A stretch of 64,000 nucleotides of DNA from the NCBI RefSeq assembly GCF_002150685.1, contig NZ_MSSW01000040.1, positions 62,001 through 126,000 on the forward strand, in the 5' to 3' direction. The notes beneath the pieces were generated by a model, which saw only the letters and a program-made list of their open reading frames with translations, made no database searches and was not told the origin of the DNA. Each line of letters begins with the position of its first letter. Within the stretch, counting starts at the first letter, position 1. Made by a program: the position numbers and the translations under genes. This document shows, piece by piece, positions 1 through 9,192 of this stretch. Source of the stretch: Algoriphagus antarcticus (lineage in GTDB: Bacteria; Bacteroidota; Bacteroidia; Cytophagales; Cyclobacteriaceae).

Positions 1-224
1 TCCAGTCCAGCTCCTGCCCTGCCGATAAACTTTAATTTAGTGGCGCGCTCCAAAAGATCTCTATCCATCGGAGTCTTTGATCTAATAATAAGTCCATCAA
101 AGTCTGCTACTATTGCTATGATTTCATCTCTTGTGATTTCTGGCGAGTAGATGACTTCATGCCCTTCTTTTTGCAGCATAGGCATGATACTTTGGTGCAT
201 CTCGTCAATGATAAGAATCTTCAT
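1..224 (-). CDS. D-isomer-specific 2-hydroxyacid dehydrogenase, N-terminal part (SerA-like), truncated by window edge
   Basis: Reading the minus strand from an ATG at 224 gives a protein starting MKILIIDEMHQS, followed by a segment with DGLIIRSKTPMDRDLLE and KFIGRAGAGLD. This is the N-terminal substrate-binding fold of NAD-dependent 2-hydroxyacid dehydrogenases, closest in pattern to D-3-phosphoglycerate dehydrogenase, the first enzyme of serine synthesis. About 74 residues are present; the Rossmann domain and the catalytic Arg/Glu/His lie beyond the edge. It starts 13 bp after mgtE on the same strand, so it is probably the last gene of an rsmA-mgtE-dehydrogenase operon. The exact substrate cannot be judged from this part. 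Confidence 0.8.
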   Translation of the reverse strand, partial: MKILIIDEMHQSIMPMLQKEGHEVIYSPEITRDEIIAIVADFDGLIIRSKTPMDRDLLERATKLKFIGRAGAGL

Positions 225-237
225 TTTTCTCAAAGAA

Positions 238-1605
238 TTAAATATGTAGTAAAGACATGGCGACGAAAAAATAAACAGCAAGGCCTATCAAATCATTTGC
301 AGTGGTGATAAATGGCCCGGAAGCCAAGGCAGGATTCACCCCAAATTTATCCAAAACTATAGGTGTAATAGTCCCCATAAATGAGGAAAGCAAAACAACA
401 GAAAATAAGGCTATAGAAACGACCAAGGCAAATGCAACCTCATTGTCATAGATCAGGACCACCACAGCAAAAACGAAAGTGGCCAAAATCAACCCATTCA
501 GCATCGCAACGAGCAACACCTTAATAAAACGCTTGGCTAAGGAATCATCAAAGATTGACTTATTTGCCAAAGACTGAACGACCAGCGAGGATGATTGAAT
601 ACCTACATTCCCGCCGGTAGCCGTAATCAACGGAATAAAGAATGCCAATGCTGTCACTTTGCTTAGCCCCTCTTCGAAGAAGCCAATAAATCCTGCTCCC
701 AACAAACCGCCACAAATACCAATCAGCAGCCAAGGAAGTCTGGCTTTAGTAAGTTTGATGACACTATCGTACTCATCCACCGTATCAGAAATACCCGTCA
801 TAGCCTGGATATCTTCCTCAGCTTCCTCACGGATTACATCCAAGATATCATCGACGGTGATTCTCCCTACCAATTTATTTTTGGCATTGATCACAGGCAC
901 AGATTCCAAATCGTACTTACGCATGATCTCAGCCACCTCTTCCTGGTCCATGTGAGTAGGCACAGAGATCACCTCTTCTTCATAGATATCTTCAATCTTC
1001 GTTTCTTCAGATGCAAGGACAATGCGCTTCAGGGACACGATTCCCATCAACTGCTGTCGATTGTTGACCACGAAAATTGAATAAATCTTACTTACATTTT
1101 CTGCCTGACGACGGATCTCATTGATCGTCTGTACGACATTCCAGTTTTTATTGGCGCGGATGTATTCTTTCGCCATGATCCCGCCCGCGGTGTCTTCATC
1201 GTAGCGAAGAAGTTCGAGGATTTGGTCGGATTTTACTTTATCCTGAAAATGACTTATGATATCTTCTCTTTCTCTTTCCAAAAAAAGATTGAGTATATCT
1301 GCTCCATCATCGGAATCCATCAGCTCAATCAGATTAGCCATTTCTTGAACTTCCAATTCCTTCAATACTCTGTGCTGAGTAGTGGCTTCCAACTCAATGA
1401 TTATATCAGCTGCTAACTGCGCATCCAATACCCGAAGTACAAAAATGGATTCCTCCATGGATAACTCGTCGAGCAGCGCCGCGATATCAGCCACATTCAC
1501 TCCGTCAAATGATTCCTGAATGAAGTTCAAATCCTGCGATTCGATTGCCTGCTGTAAACTTTCTAGGTATTCTTTCGAAAGTTCAAACTGCTTAATGATT
1601 TCCAC
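238..1605 (-). CDS. mgtE: Magnesium transporter MgtE
   Basis: This 455-residue protein has the MgtE order. An acidic, helical N domain covers roughly residues 1-130 (MgtE_N). Two CBS domains follow at about 135-255 (SKIYSIFVVNNRQQLMGIVS, then YDLESVPVINAKNKLVGRIT). A membrane part of about five helices starts near residue 290. In this family the N and CBS domains sense cytoplasmic Mg2+ and close the channel formed by a membrane homodimer. The membrane part carries the conserved ATGGNVGIQSSS and FGVNPALASGPF segments. The gene overlaps the end of rsmA by 14 bp, which implies co-transcription and coupled translation. Length is normal for the family. Confidence 0.96.
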   Translation of the reverse strand: MEIIKQFELSKEYLESLQQAIESQDLNFIQESFDGVNVADIAALLDELSMEESIFVLRVLDAQLAADIIIELEATTQHRVLKELEVQEMANLIELMDSDDGADILNLFLEREREDIISHFQDKVKSDQILELLRYDEDTAGGIMAKEYIRANKNWNVVQTINEIRRQAENVSKIYSIFVVNNRQQLMGIVSLKRIVLASEETKIEDIYEEEVISVPTHMDQEEVAEIMRKYDLESVPVINAKNKLVGRITVDDILDVIREEAEEDIQAMTGISDTVDEYDSVIKLTKARLPWLLIGICGGLLGAGFIGFFEEGLSKVTALAFFIPLITATGGNVGIQSSSLVVQSLANKSIFDDSLAKRFIKVLLVAMLNGLILATFVFAVVVLIYDNEVAFALVVSIALFSVVLLSSFMGTITPIVLDKFGVNPALASGPFITTANDLIGLAVYFFVAMSLLHI

Positions 1606-2377
1606 GGGAGGCTTCGATTGTCTGGGTTAGAAATATAAAATCTGCTACGTCCAATTGCTCGGCACGCAAATCCAAAATCGGATTTGAATTAAAGTCAGCA
1701 GGAAGGTTAAATGGTTTCATACAGTTACGAAGGGTTTTTCTCCTATTTCCAAAACCAGCTTTCACCACCTGTTTAAAGAGTTTTTCGTTGCAAGCCAAAT
1801 TTTCCGTTGCATTCCGTGTGAGTCGGATTACGCCAGAATTAACTCTTGGAGGAGGGTCAAATACATGAGGAGGCACGGTAAATAAATATTCTATGTCATA
1901 GAAGGCTTGCAAAAGGACAGACAGTATTCCGTAGTCCTTATTTCCTTTTGGAGAAGCAATACGCTCAGCTACTTCTTTCTGTAGCATGCAGACCACTTCA
2001 GTTACCTGGTCTTTTACTTCCAGTACTTTGAAGAAAATCTGCGAGGAAATATTGTAAGGGAAATTGCCAATAATGGCAAACTTGTCATGGAATGCGTCCG
2101 AAAGATCCATTTTCAAAAAGTCCCCTTCAATGATTTTATCCCCTAATTCAGGATATTTTTTATGTAGGTAAGCAATAGATTCCTTGTCGATATCGATGAG
2201 ATACAAATCTAGATTTCCCTTCAAAAGGAAATCAGTAAGCACTCCCATACCTGGCCCGATTTCAAGGACTTTGGTTACTTCATGATGTCCTTTGACCGCC
2301 TGCGCTATTTGCTCCGCAATACTTAAATCGGTCAAAAAATGTTGTCCCAAGTGTTTCTTGGCTTTGACCTTTTCCAT
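1592..2377 (-). CDS. rsmA: 16S rRNA (A1518/A1519-N6)-dimethyltransferase RsmA/KsgA
   Basis: This 261-residue SAM-dependent methyltransferase opens with KKHLGQHFLTD, the family signature. The SAM loop is VLEIGPGMG near residue 38, and the catalytic motif is NFPYNISS (an NLPY variant) near residue 105. KsgA dimethylates two adjacent adenines in the 3' hairpin of 16S rRNA during late 30S assembly. The C-terminal part carries PPPRVNSGVIRL and FGNRRKTLRN, as expected. It is the first gene of the minus-strand operon and is divergent from pdxA across about 120 bp, a common arrangement for these two genes in bacteria. Confidence 0.97.
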   Translation of the reverse strand: MEKVKAKKHLGQHFLTDLSIAEQIAQAVKGHHEVTKVLEIGPGMGVLTDFLLKGNLDLYLIDIDKESIAYLHKKYPELGDKIIEGDFLKMDLSDAFHDKFAIIGNFPYNISSQIFFKVLEVKDQVTEVVCMLQKEVAERIASPKGNKDYGILSVLLQAFYDIEYLFTVPPHVFDPPPRVNSGVIRLTRNATENLACNEKLFKQVVKAGFGNRRKTLRNCMKPFNLPADFNSNPILDLRAEQLDVADFIFLTQTIEASRGNH

Positions 2378-2496
2378 CGGTTAGCTCAGATTATTTTTTA
2401 TAAATTGCAGCCTAAAATTAAGACAATAATTCTAAAGGACTAGCTTAGATGCGGTAGCATTACCATTCCAATCGGCAAATCCAACTTACACCCTAT

Positions 2497-3519
2497 ATGC
2501 ATCAACGAAAGATCAAACCCATTATCGGAATAAGCATCGGCGACATCAACGGCATAGGTCCTGAGGTAACTATGAAAGCTTTGCTCGACAATAGAACGTA
2601 CAAGTCATTCACGCCACTGATCTATGGCCATGGTAAAGCGTTGACTTTCTACAGAAAGCAGTTAGGCATGGATGATTTCAATTTTGCGCAGATCAGAAGC
2701 ATAGACGAAATCCAGCACAAGCGCATCAATGTAATCAATGTGAGTGAAGAATGCCCGGAAGTCATCCCTGGGGCGGAAACACAAGAAGCAGGGAAATTCG
2801 CTTTGGAAACGCTGAAAATAGCCGTAAATGATCTGAAAGAAGGAAAGATCCAAGCTTTGGTTACTGCCCCACTGAATAAAAACAATGTGAATTCTGAGGA
2901 ACTTCACTTTGTAGGCCATACAGAATTCATTACAAATGAAGTAGGAGCTAAAGAAAGTCTAATGCTGATGGTATCGGAGCAGTTGCGCGTAGGATTAGTG
3001 ACGGGTCATCTGCCGTTGGCAAAAGTGGCTGAAAATGTCACGGAAGAGCTAATTATTCAAAAAGCTAACATACTTCTGAAAAGCCTCAAAAAAGACTTTG
3101 GCATCAATAAGCCAAAAATTGCAATCTTGGCATTGAACCCACATGCCGGAGAAGATGGTCTTTTAGGCGAAGAGGAGGAGAAAATCATCAAGCCTGCGAT
3201 TCATGCGCTGAAGGATCAGAACAAATTTGTGTTTGGGCCCTACCCTGCTGATGGATTCTTCGGAATGGCTCACCAAACCAAATTTGATGGGGTTTTGGCA
3301 ATGTATCATGACCAAGGTTTGGTACCTTTCAAATCCATAGCTTTCAGTACTGGCGTAAACTTCACTGCTGGCTTACCTGTAGTAAGAACTTCGCCTGATC
3401 ACGGAACAGCTTATAATATAGCAGGCAAAAATGTGGCAGACGAAGGCTCGATGCGAGCTGCAATTTTCTTAGCATCAGACATTATTGAACTACACAACCC
3501 ACAAGAATCGGAGGATTGA
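2497..3519 (+). CDS. pdxA: 4-hydroxythreonine-4-phosphate dehydrogenase PdxA
   Basis: The 340-residue product is a full-length PdxA, which oxidises 4-phosphohydroxy-threonine in pyridoxal 5'-phosphate synthesis. Visible motifs are GISIGDINGIGPEV at the N terminus, the metal-binding histidines in FVGHTEF, MYHDQGLVPFK and SPDHGTAYNIAGK, and LNPHAGEDG. The three histidines are those that hold the divalent metal at the dimer interface in this family. It is divergent from rsmA. The stop is followed by about 110 bp that carry a promoter for the next operon, so pdxA is probably monocistronic. Confidence 0.96.
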   Translation: MHQRKIKPIIGISIGDINGIGPEVTMKALLDNRTYKSFTPLIYGHGKALTFYRKQLGMDDFNFAQIRSIDEIQHKRINVINVSEECPEVIPGAETQEAGKFALETLKIAVNDLKEGKIQALVTAPLNKNNVNSEELHFVGHTEFITNEVGAKESLMLMVSEQLRVGLVTGHLPLAKVAENVTEELIIQKANILLKSLKKDFGINKPKIAILALNPHAGEDGLLGEEEEKIIKPAIHALKDQNKFVFGPYPADGFFGMAHQTKFDGVLAMYHDQGLVPFKSIAFSTGVNFTAGLPVVRTSPDHGTAYNIAGKNVADEGSMRAAIFLASDIIELHNPQESED

Positions 3520-3595
3520 GAAGGAAAAAGAGAGATTTATTAATTGAAACCAAAGATTATTTCAAAATCTCTTTCATCCTTTTATAAAAATTCAC

Positions 3596-3603
3596 TATTT
3601 TTG
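3596..3603 (+). promoter_or_regulatory. Bacteroidota-type -7 box before the DUF177-rpmF operon
   Basis: TATTTTTG fits the Bacteroidota -7 consensus TAnnTTTG exactly and lies 25 bp before the GTG start of the DUF177 gene. No good TTTG -33 element is seen at the usual spacing, so this is a moderate call. A purine-rich GAGAGGAGGAA stretch lies directly before the GTG. Confidence 0.45.
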
Positions 3604-3628
3604 CGGTCTTAAATCGAGAGGAGGAATC

Positions 3629-4198
3629 GTGAAATTCTGGAGAACATTTGATATCGAGGTGATTAAGTTCCTCGAAGGCATCCACGAAATTGACTTCGAA
3701 ATTGGAGATTCATTTTTCCAACAATTCGAAGACAACGAACTTGTCAAAAAAGGCAATTTGATCGTACGGATCAAAATGAAAGTCGGAGCAAACGTAATTG
3801 AAATGGATTTTCATATTGCAGGTAAAGTCACCTTGACTTGCGATCGAAGTCTTGAGCCTTTTGAACAGCCTTTGGACTTTCATGAAAAGATGCTTTACAA
3901 GTTCGGTGCGGAAGAAAAAGAAATCGATGAGAACGTCATGATGATCACTCGGGATACCCCGAAAGTCAATGTGGGTCAGTTGATTTACGAATTTATTTTG
4001 TTGGCATTACCAGCAAAGAAAATTCACCCTGATTACAGAAATGAAATGGATGATGAGGAATACGAAGGAGAAGGAATCTACGCTTACATAGATGGGCAAG
4101 ATTCGGATAATCCTGAAGGTGATTCAGAATCCGATGAAAATAATGAAGCAGTCGATCCTAGATGGGATCTTTTAAAAAAGTTAAAAAACAAGGAATAA
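3629..4198 (+). CDS. YceD/DUF177 family 23S rRNA accumulation protein
   Basis: This 189-residue protein starts at GTG behind a strong GAGGAGG ribosome-binding site. It contains the family segment VTLTCDRSLEPF with a conserved cysteine near residue 72, and an acidic C-terminal tail. DUF177 proteins are almost always coupled to rpmF. In E. coli YceD and in plants the family is needed for normal 23S rRNA levels, though its biochemical activity is not settled. Here rpmF follows after 18 bp, which fits that pairing. The alternative of an upstream ATG start is unlikely because the -7 box lies only 25 bp away. Confidence 0.88.
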   Translation: MKFWRTFDIEVIKFLEGIHEIDFEIGDSFFQQFEDNELVKKGNLIVRIKMKVGANVIEMDFHIAGKVTLTCDRSLEPFEQPLDFHEKMLYKFGAEEKEIDENVMMITRDTPKVNVGQLIYEFILLALPAKKIHPDYRNEMDDEEYEGEGIYAYIDGQDSDNPEGDSESDENNEAVDPRWDLLKKLKNKE

Positions 4199-4216
4199 TC
4201 ATAAACCACGCATAAA

Positions 4217-4408
4217 ATGGCACATCCTAAACGAAAAATTTCGAAAACCAGAAGAGATAAAAGAAGAACTCATTACAAGTTGGAGGCTCCAGGTTTGGCG
4301 AAATGTCCTACCACGGGCGAAATGCACTTACCACACAGAGCTTTCTGGTTGGACGGTAAATTGTACTACAAAGGACAAGTTATCATCGAGAAAGAAATCT
4401 TGGCTTAA
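4217..4408 (+). CDS. rpmF: 50S ribosomal protein L32
   Basis: The 63-residue basic protein starts [20 protein letters not shown], the L32 signature, and continues with [15 protein letters not shown]32 is a small structural protein of the large ribosomal subunit. Only one cysteine of the zinc-ribbon pattern is present (CPTTG), so this is a C-minus paralogue type that would not bind zinc. It is co-transcribed with the DUF177 gene and is followed by an intrinsic terminator. Confidence 0.97.
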   Translation: MAHPKRKISKTRRDKRRTHYKLEAPGLAKCPTTGEMHLPHRAFWLDGKLYYKGQVIIEKEILA

Positions 4409-4430
4409 TCATTCATCTGAATTTGATATA

Positions 4431-4463
4431 AATCCATTCGCTAATTGCGGATGGATTTTTTTG
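4431..4463 (+). terminator. Intrinsic terminator after rpmF
   Basis: AATCCATTCGC pairs with GCGGATGGATT (11 bp with one G-T pair) around a five-base loop and is followed by a run of T. It closes the DUF177-rpmF operon. Confidence 0.85.
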
Positions 4464-4526
4464 TTTATTGGGCCCAATCCAAACCGCTTGTCTATCAAGC
4501 CTATTACTTTCCATTGATGGATTTCT

Positions 4527-4558
4527 TTTGGTAGAGAATGACAATTGTAATATTTTTG
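4527..4558 (+). promoter_or_regulatory. Bacteroidota-type promoter of fabH
   Basis: TTTG at 4527-4530 and TATTTTTG at 4551-4558 are separated by 20 bp. This matches the Bacteroidota consensus TTTG-N19-21-TAnnTTTG on both elements. It is the clearest promoter in the window. Transcription would start near 4565, leaving a 5' leader of about 75 bases before fabH. Confidence 0.65.
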
Positions 4559-4640
4559 CCTTCCTTACAGGATAGAACACATCCATAACATACAGCTTGA
4601 GATGATAATGATTTGATCATCTTAACTTAAACCCAGCAAA

Positions 4641-5639
4641 ATGGACAAACTCAGAGCCATGATCACCGGAATACAAGGTTACGTTCCGGAATACAGGTTG
4701 ACTAATAAAGAACTTGAGAAGCTCGTAGATACAAATGATGAGTGGATCGTCTCAAGAACAGGAATAAAAGAAAGAAGAATACTTAAAGGAGAAGACCAAG
4801 GCAGTTCAGTAATGGGAGCCGAAGCAGTAAAAGGTCTTCTGGAAAAGACAGGAGTTGATCCTTTAGATGTAGATTTGATTATCTGCGCTACTGTGACTCC
4901 TGACATGCCTTTTCCTGCCACCGCAAATATCATTGCAGATCTTGTGGGTGCCAAGAATAGCTACAGCTTCGATATAGGAGCAGCTTGTTCCGGCTTTTTA
5001 TTTGCTCTTCAGATAGGTAACCAATTCATACAAACTGGAACACATAAGAAAGTAATCATAGTAGGCGCAGATAAAATGTCCTCTATCGTAGATTATACAG
5101 ATCGCGCTACGTGTATACTTTTCGGAGATGGAGCGGGCGCAGTTATGCTTGAGCCTACCACGGAAGATCTTGGAATCATCGATGCAATCCTGAAATCTGA
5201 TGGATCAGGAACCCCATATTTACATATGAAAGCTGGTGGAAGTCGCAGACCTGCAACACACGAAACTATCGATTCAAAAGAACATTATGCATTTCAGGAA
5301 GGCTCCACAGTATTTAAATTCGCTGTTACCAATATGGCCGACGTAAGTGCTGAAATCATGCATAAAAATGGGTTGACTGGTGATGATATAGCTTGGCTAG
5401 TACCTCATCAAGCCAATCTTCGCATCATAAACGCAACCGCCAACCGCATGGGAATCGGATCTGATAAAGTGATGATGAACATAGAAAAATATGGAAACAC
5501 CACTGCTGCCACCATCCCTCTTTGCCTTTGGGACTACGAAAGCCAATTGAAAAAAGGTGACAATTTAGTGCTTGCTTCTTTTGGAGGTGGTTTTACATGG
5601 GGCTCTATTCTCCTCAAGTGGGGCTACGATCCGAAATAA
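4641..5639 (+). CDS. fabH: 3-oxoacyl-[acyl-carrier-protein] synthase III (FabH)
   Basis: This 332-residue thiolase-fold enzyme starts fatty-acid synthesis by condensing acetyl-CoA with malonyl-ACP. The catalytic triad is visible: Cys116 in GAACSGFLF, His256 in VPHQANLRI and Asn286 in [12 protein letters not shown]. The C terminus carries [12 protein letters not shown]. Here the neighbour is rpmF rather than plsX, which often lies between rpmF and fabH in other bacteria. The gene has its own promoter and sits upstream of efp and accBC, so lipid synthesis genes cluster here. Length is typical. Confidence 0.97.
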   Translation: MDKLRAMITGIQGYVPEYRLTNKELEKLVDTNDEWIVSRTGIKERRILKGEDQGSSVMGAEAVKGLLEKTGVDPLDVDLIICATVTPDMPFPATANIIADLVGAKNSYSFDIGAACSGFLFALQIGNQFIQTGTHKKVIIVGADKMSSIVDYTDRATCILFGDGAGAVMLEPTTEDLGIIDAILKSDGSGTPYLHMKAGGSRRPATHETIDSKEHYAFQEGSTVFKFAVTNMADVSAEIMHKNGLTGDDIAWLVPHQANLRIINATANRMGIGSDKVMMNIEKYGNTTAATIPLCLWDYESQLKKGDNLVLASFGGGFTWGSILLKWGYDPK

Positions 5640-5761
5640 GTTCTTAAGAAATCGAGCATGAATCAAGAGACACACAGAGTGATGATTGTTTTACATGCGA
5701 GATTCCATATGACCTCTGAAAAACGATAATAAACAGATGAAAATAATACGATAATTATATT

Positions 5762-6325
5762 ATGGCTAGTACTGCAGATTTTAAAAACGGACTTTGTCTG
5801 GTAATGAATAATGACATTTACTCTATCGTTGAGTTTCAGCATGTCAAACCTGGAAAAGGCCCTGCATTTGTCAGAACCAAAATGAAGGGAATTACTTCTG
5901 GAAAAACACTGGATAAGACTTTCAACGCTGGAGAGAAAATAGAAACTGCTAGAGTGGAGAAAAGACCACATCAGTTTTTATACGCTGATGACATGGGCTA
6001 CAACTTCATGGACACCACTACTTTTGAGCAAATTTCTATTGAAGAAAAACTGATCGAAAGAGCAAATCTTCTGAAAGACGGACAGCTTTGTGATATTTTG
6101 ATTCATGACGAAACTGAAACTCCTCTTTCCGTAGAACTTCCTCCTTTCGTGGAATTGATGATTACTTACACAGAGCCCGGCATCAAGGGCGATACGGCTA
6201 CCAATGCATTAAAACCAGCTATCGTAGAGACCGGAGCCACTGTGATGGTGCCGCTTTTCGTAGAGCAAGACATCCTAATCAAGGTTGATACCCGCGATGG
6301 TTCCTACTCAGAAAGAGTAAAATAA
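5762..6325 (+). CDS. efp: Elongation factor P
   Basis: The 187-residue protein has the three-domain EF-P form and relieves ribosome stalling at polyproline stretches. The domain I loop reads [12 protein letters not shown], placing Lys32 at the tip, the usual site of modification. The C-terminal oligonucleotide-binding domain ends in [14 protein letters not shown]. It lies 120 bp after fabH and is followed by a terminator, so it is probably its own unit. No modification enzyme is seen in the window. Confidence 0.97.
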   Translation: MASTADFKNGLCLVMNNDIYSIVEFQHVKPGKGPAFVRTKMKGITSGKTLDKTFNAGEKIETARVEKRPHQFLYADDMGYNFMDTTTFEQISIEEKLIERANLLKDGQLCDILIHDETETPLSVELPPFVELMITYTEPGIKGDTATNALKPAIVETGATVMVPLFVEQDILIKVDTRDGSYSERVK

Positions 6326-6332
6326 CTTAGTT

Positions 6333-6371
6333 AAGCTGTGTGATTTCATTAAATTACACAGCTTTATTGTT
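6333..6371 (+). terminator. Intrinsic terminator after efp
   Basis: AAGCTGTGT (6333-6341) pairs with ACACAGCTT (6356-6364), followed by TATTGTTTT. It separates efp from accB. Confidence 0.8.
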
Positions 6372-6422
6372 TTAAAACCCATTTACAAAAACTGCCTTTT
6401 GGCACCCTTAAATAATAGACCT

Positions 6423-6881
6423 ATGAAAGCAAAAGAGATTCAGGAGTTGATCGATTACATCTCTAATTCTGGTTTGGCGGAAGTTAAAATCAAAACTGAC
6501 GAGTTTGAACTTTCTATTAAAAAATATGCAGAATCTTCTGCACCTAGAATGGTAGAAATGACTCAAACTGCACCCGCTATTCCGGCACCTGCTCCAGCAG
6601 CAGCACCTGCAACGCCAGCGGAATCAACACCTTCTAATTTAGTGGAGATCAAATCCCCAATGATCGGCACGTTCTATATGACATCAAGTCCAGATGCAGA
6701 TCCTTTTGTATCTGTTGGAGATTCTATCAAAACTGGTGAGACTGTTTGTATCATTGAAGCTATGAAGCTTTTCAATGAGATCGAATCTGAGATTTCTGGT
6801 AAAATCGTCAAGATATTGGTGACTAATTCTACCCCGGTAGAATACGATCAGCCTTTATTCCTTGTAGATCCAGCAGGTTAA
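6423..6881 (+). CDS. accB: Biotin carboxyl carrier protein of acetyl-CoA carboxylase
   Basis: From the ATG at 6423 this gives 152 residues, starting MKAKEIQELIDYI. A TTG start 24 bp upstream is possible but adds residues not usual for the family. The N-terminal part is followed by an Ala/Pro-rich linker (APAIPAPAPAAAPAT) and a biotinyl domain with EAMKLFNEIES, in which Lys115 carries biotin. It transfers CO2 from biotin carboxylase to the carboxyltransferase. accC follows after 24 bp in the same operon; accA is far away at 41316-42263 and accD is not in the window. Confidence 0.96.
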   Translation: MKAKEIQELIDYISNSGLAEVKIKTDEFELSIKKYAESSAPRMVEMTQTAPAIPAPAPAAAPATPAESTPSNLVEIKSPMIGTFYMTSSPDADPFVSVGDSIKTGETVCIIEAMKLFNEIESEISGKIVKILVTNSTPVEYDQPLFLVDPAG

Positions 6882-6905
6882 TTTTTTTACTAAAAATAAA
6901 TAGCT

Positions 6906-8255
6906 GTGTTTAAAAAAATACTTATCGCCAACAGAGGTGAAATTGCCCTTAGGATCATCCGTACTTGTAAGGAGATGGGGATAGAGACTGTGGCCGTTTA
7001 TTCCACTGCAGACAAAGATAGTTTGCATGTCAGATTTGCTGATGAAGCCGTCTGTATAGGTCCTGCTCCCAGTCGTGATTCTTACCTTAACATCCCACGA
7101 ATCATTGCCGCTGCAGAAATCACAAACGCTGATGCTATTCATCCTGGGTACGGTTTCCTTTCCGAAAATGCGGAATTCTCTAAAATCTGTGAAGAATACG
7201 GAATCAAATTCATAGGTGCAAGCCCTGAAATGATCAACCAAATGGGTGACAAGGCTACTGCAAAAGCTACTATGAAAGCTGCTGGAGTGCCCACAATCCC
7301 AGGTTCTGAAGGTATTTTAGATTCTATGGAGCAAGGCATCAAGCTTGCCAATGAGATGGGATATCCTGTCATCCTAAAGGCTACTGCCGGTGGTGGTGGT
7401 CGAGGAATGCGGATAGTGAAAGAGCAAGCTGGTTTCAAAAAAGCGTGGGATGATGCAAGAATGGAATCAGCTGCGGCTTTTGGCAACGATGCCTTGTATC
7501 TTGAGAAATATGTAGAAGAACCTCGACACATTGAGATTCAGATCATCGGGGACAAAAATGGAAAAGCGTGCCACCTTTCTGAACGCGATTGCTCCATCCA
7601 GAGAAGACATCAGAAACTGATAGAAGAAACCCCATCCCCGTTCATCACGGATGAACTTCGTGAAGAAATGGGAAAAGCTGCCATAAAAGGCGCTGAAGCA
7701 ATTGGATACGAAGGTGCTGGTACAGTAGAATTCCTAGTCGATAAACATCGCAACTTCTTCTTCATGGAAATGAATACTCGTATTCAAGTGGAGCATCCGA
7801 TTACTGAAGAAGTTACTGATTTTGACTTGATCAAAGAGCAAATCAAAGTTGCGGCAGGCGAGACTATTTCCGGAAGAAATTATTATCCTAAGCTATTCGC
7901 TATGGAATGTAGAATCAATGCGGAAGATCCTATGCATGGCTTCAGACCGAGCCCGGGAAAAATTCAAAATTTACATATCCCCGGTGGACGTGGCGTAAGA
8001 ATTGATTCCCATGTTTACGCTGGTTATGTGATTCCACCGAATTACGATTCTATGATTGCCAAGCTGATTGTCAGTGGCCAATCAAGAGAAGAAGTGATTG
8101 TGAGAATGAAAAGAGCCTTGGAAGAATTTGTAATAGACGGTGTGAAAACCACTATTCCTTTCCATATCGCACTGTTAGAGAATGAGCAATTCAAGGCCGG
8201 AAACTTCACTACGAGTTTTCTCGATACGTTTGATTTCTCTGTGATAAAAGGGTAA
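6906..8255 (+). CDS. accC: Biotin carboxylase subunit of acetyl-CoA carboxylase
   Basis: This 449-residue ATP-grasp enzyme carboxylates biotin on AccB using ATP and bicarbonate. It starts at GTG ([17 protein letters not shown]). It shows [14 protein letters not shown], the glycine-rich ATP loop GGGGRGMR near residue 164, [15 protein letters not shown], and the catalytic segment [13 protein letters not shown]. Length and motif order match AccC with no fused biotinyl domain. It ends the accBC operon and is followed by a strong terminator. Confidence 0.97.
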   Translation: MFKKILIANRGEIALRIIRTCKEMGIETVAVYSTADKDSLHVRFADEAVCIGPAPSRDSYLNIPRIIAAAEITNADAIHPGYGFLSENAEFSKICEEYGIKFIGASPEMINQMGDKATAKATMKAAGVPTIPGSEGILDSMEQGIKLANEMGYPVILKATAGGGGRGMRIVKEQAGFKKAWDDARMESAAAFGNDALYLEKYVEEPRHIEIQIIGDKNGKACHLSERDCSIQRRHQKLIEETPSPFITDELREEMGKAAIKGAEAIGYEGAGTVEFLVDKHRNFFFMEMNTRIQVEHPITEEVTDFDLIKEQIKVAAGETISGRNYYPKLFAMECRINAEDPMHGFRPSPGKIQNLHIPGGRGVRIDSHVYAGYVIPPNYDSMIAKLIVSGQSREEVIVRMKRALEEFVIDGVKTTIPFHIALLENEQFKAGNFTTSFLDTFDFSVIKG

Positions 8256-8275
8256 ATATCAATTTAAAAAATATG

Positions 8276-8305
8276 AAAAGCCGTTCCATCAGGAATGGCT
8301 TTTTG
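8276..8305 (+). terminator. Intrinsic terminator after accC
   Basis: AAAAGCCGTTCC pairs with GGAATGGCTTTT (12 bp, one G-T pair) around the loop ATCA and runs into TTTTTG. The minus-strand lipoprotein gene ends just beyond it and may share it. Confidence 0.85.
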
Positions 8306-8309
8306 CTTT

Positions 8310-8752
8310 TTAGAGATTATCCTGCCCCAATTCACTATAAACATCCACCAAAATAATAATAATTCCCACGGTAGCTGCTACACCCAATCCAAGAGTCCAA
8401 GCCAGAGTAGCTCCAACACTTTTTCGTTTGACCTTGATAAAATCAATTTGATCCAAGGGGATAAGGATGTGTTCAGGCTCACCAAGTTTTCGACCTTGAT
8501 CTTTCCGTAAATCTCCTGAGAGATGCCCTTGCCCACTCCAGAATAAACCAAGAATTTAACGCTTTTATCTATTCCTGTTATTTTTAGTTGATCCCCCACA
8601 AGTAAATTTTGAAGTCCTGGTATTTTATCTGCCAGCTCCGGTGATTTTATAGGGTACTTTGGATTAAGATTATTGGGATTTCGATATGCCTTGCAGGAGG
8701 CTAATAAAGAAAAAGCAATAATTAAAGCGAAAAGTGAAACTAAATTTTTCAT
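8310..8752 (-). pseudogene. Small lipoprotein split by a one-base frameshift
   Basis: The minus strand from the ATG at 8752 encodes a lipoprotein signal peptide ending LLASC, followed by about 80 residues including LLVGDQLKITG and GKGISQEIYGKIKVE. In the given frame the sequence then becomes low in plausibility and stops at 8378. If one A is added in the four-base run at 8487-8490, the frame continues as KLGEPEHILIPLDQIDFIKV, then a hydrophobic segment, and stops at 8310. That tail resembles small Bacteroidota proteins with a beta domain (IPLxxI) and a C-terminal membrane helix. Either the gene is recently broken or one base was lost in sequencing. Function is unknown. Confidence 0.7.
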
Positions 8753-9192
8753 ATTTAATTTTGTGATTATATGGAATCGTGTCAGTAGAAAATTTATAGG
8801 ATCGAAAATCCAAAGACACATTAAATTCTGGTTTACTCCGGTGGCCTGCCTCGCCGTGGCGGGTCTTCCAACCCATTAACGAAAGAGAATTCGCTTACTG
8901 GCAGAATAGCGTACATACAGATTTAATTTTATAGTTATATGCTGTCAATCAGGTACTTATAATGTCGTTTGAAAATTTAAAACATAATTATTTAAATCCT
9001 GTTATAAGATAATTTAAAAAATCAAAAGTAGTTTTTTTCAAAAATAACAGAACAATCTTTTATTATTTAATATTTTAACCTAAGTTTTGATCCTTTGATC
9101 AAAAAAATACAGCTAAATTTCAATCTGTCTGATGGATTTTCTTCAGATTATAGCTAGTTTGGGAAAGATTTCAATTTTACCCAGAACCCAAA
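8753..9192. other. Gene-free interval holding dispersed repeat copy A
   Basis: This 440-bp stretch between the broken lipoprotein and the cytochrome cassette has no supported gene. Its left part is the repeat element described at 8762-8920. The remainder is very AT-rich (about 9000-9110) and probably carries the promoter of the downstream operon, though no clear TAnnTTTG box is seen. Confidence 0.6.
8762..8920. repeat. Dispersed palindrome-ended element, copy A
   Basis: This 159-bp segment matches 63431-63581 over its whole length except for a variable GC-rich centre. Shared blocks include AGTAGAAAATTTATAGGATC, CCAAAGACACATT, AATTCTGGTTTACTCCGG, GTCTTCCAACCC and GAATTCGCTTACTGGCAGAA. Near the ends, GTCAGTAG (left) and TTACTGGC (right) are an imperfect inverted repeat. 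No transposase is present. It could be a MITE-like or REP-like element, and short apparent ORFs through it are not credible genes. Confidence 0.75.

Noticed and set aside
8670-8879. Short ORFs on both strands through element copy A, and one through copy B at 63420-63602, that share RSKPEFNVSLD.
   Set aside because: The similarity is explained by the DNA repeat itself; the ORFs have no independent support.
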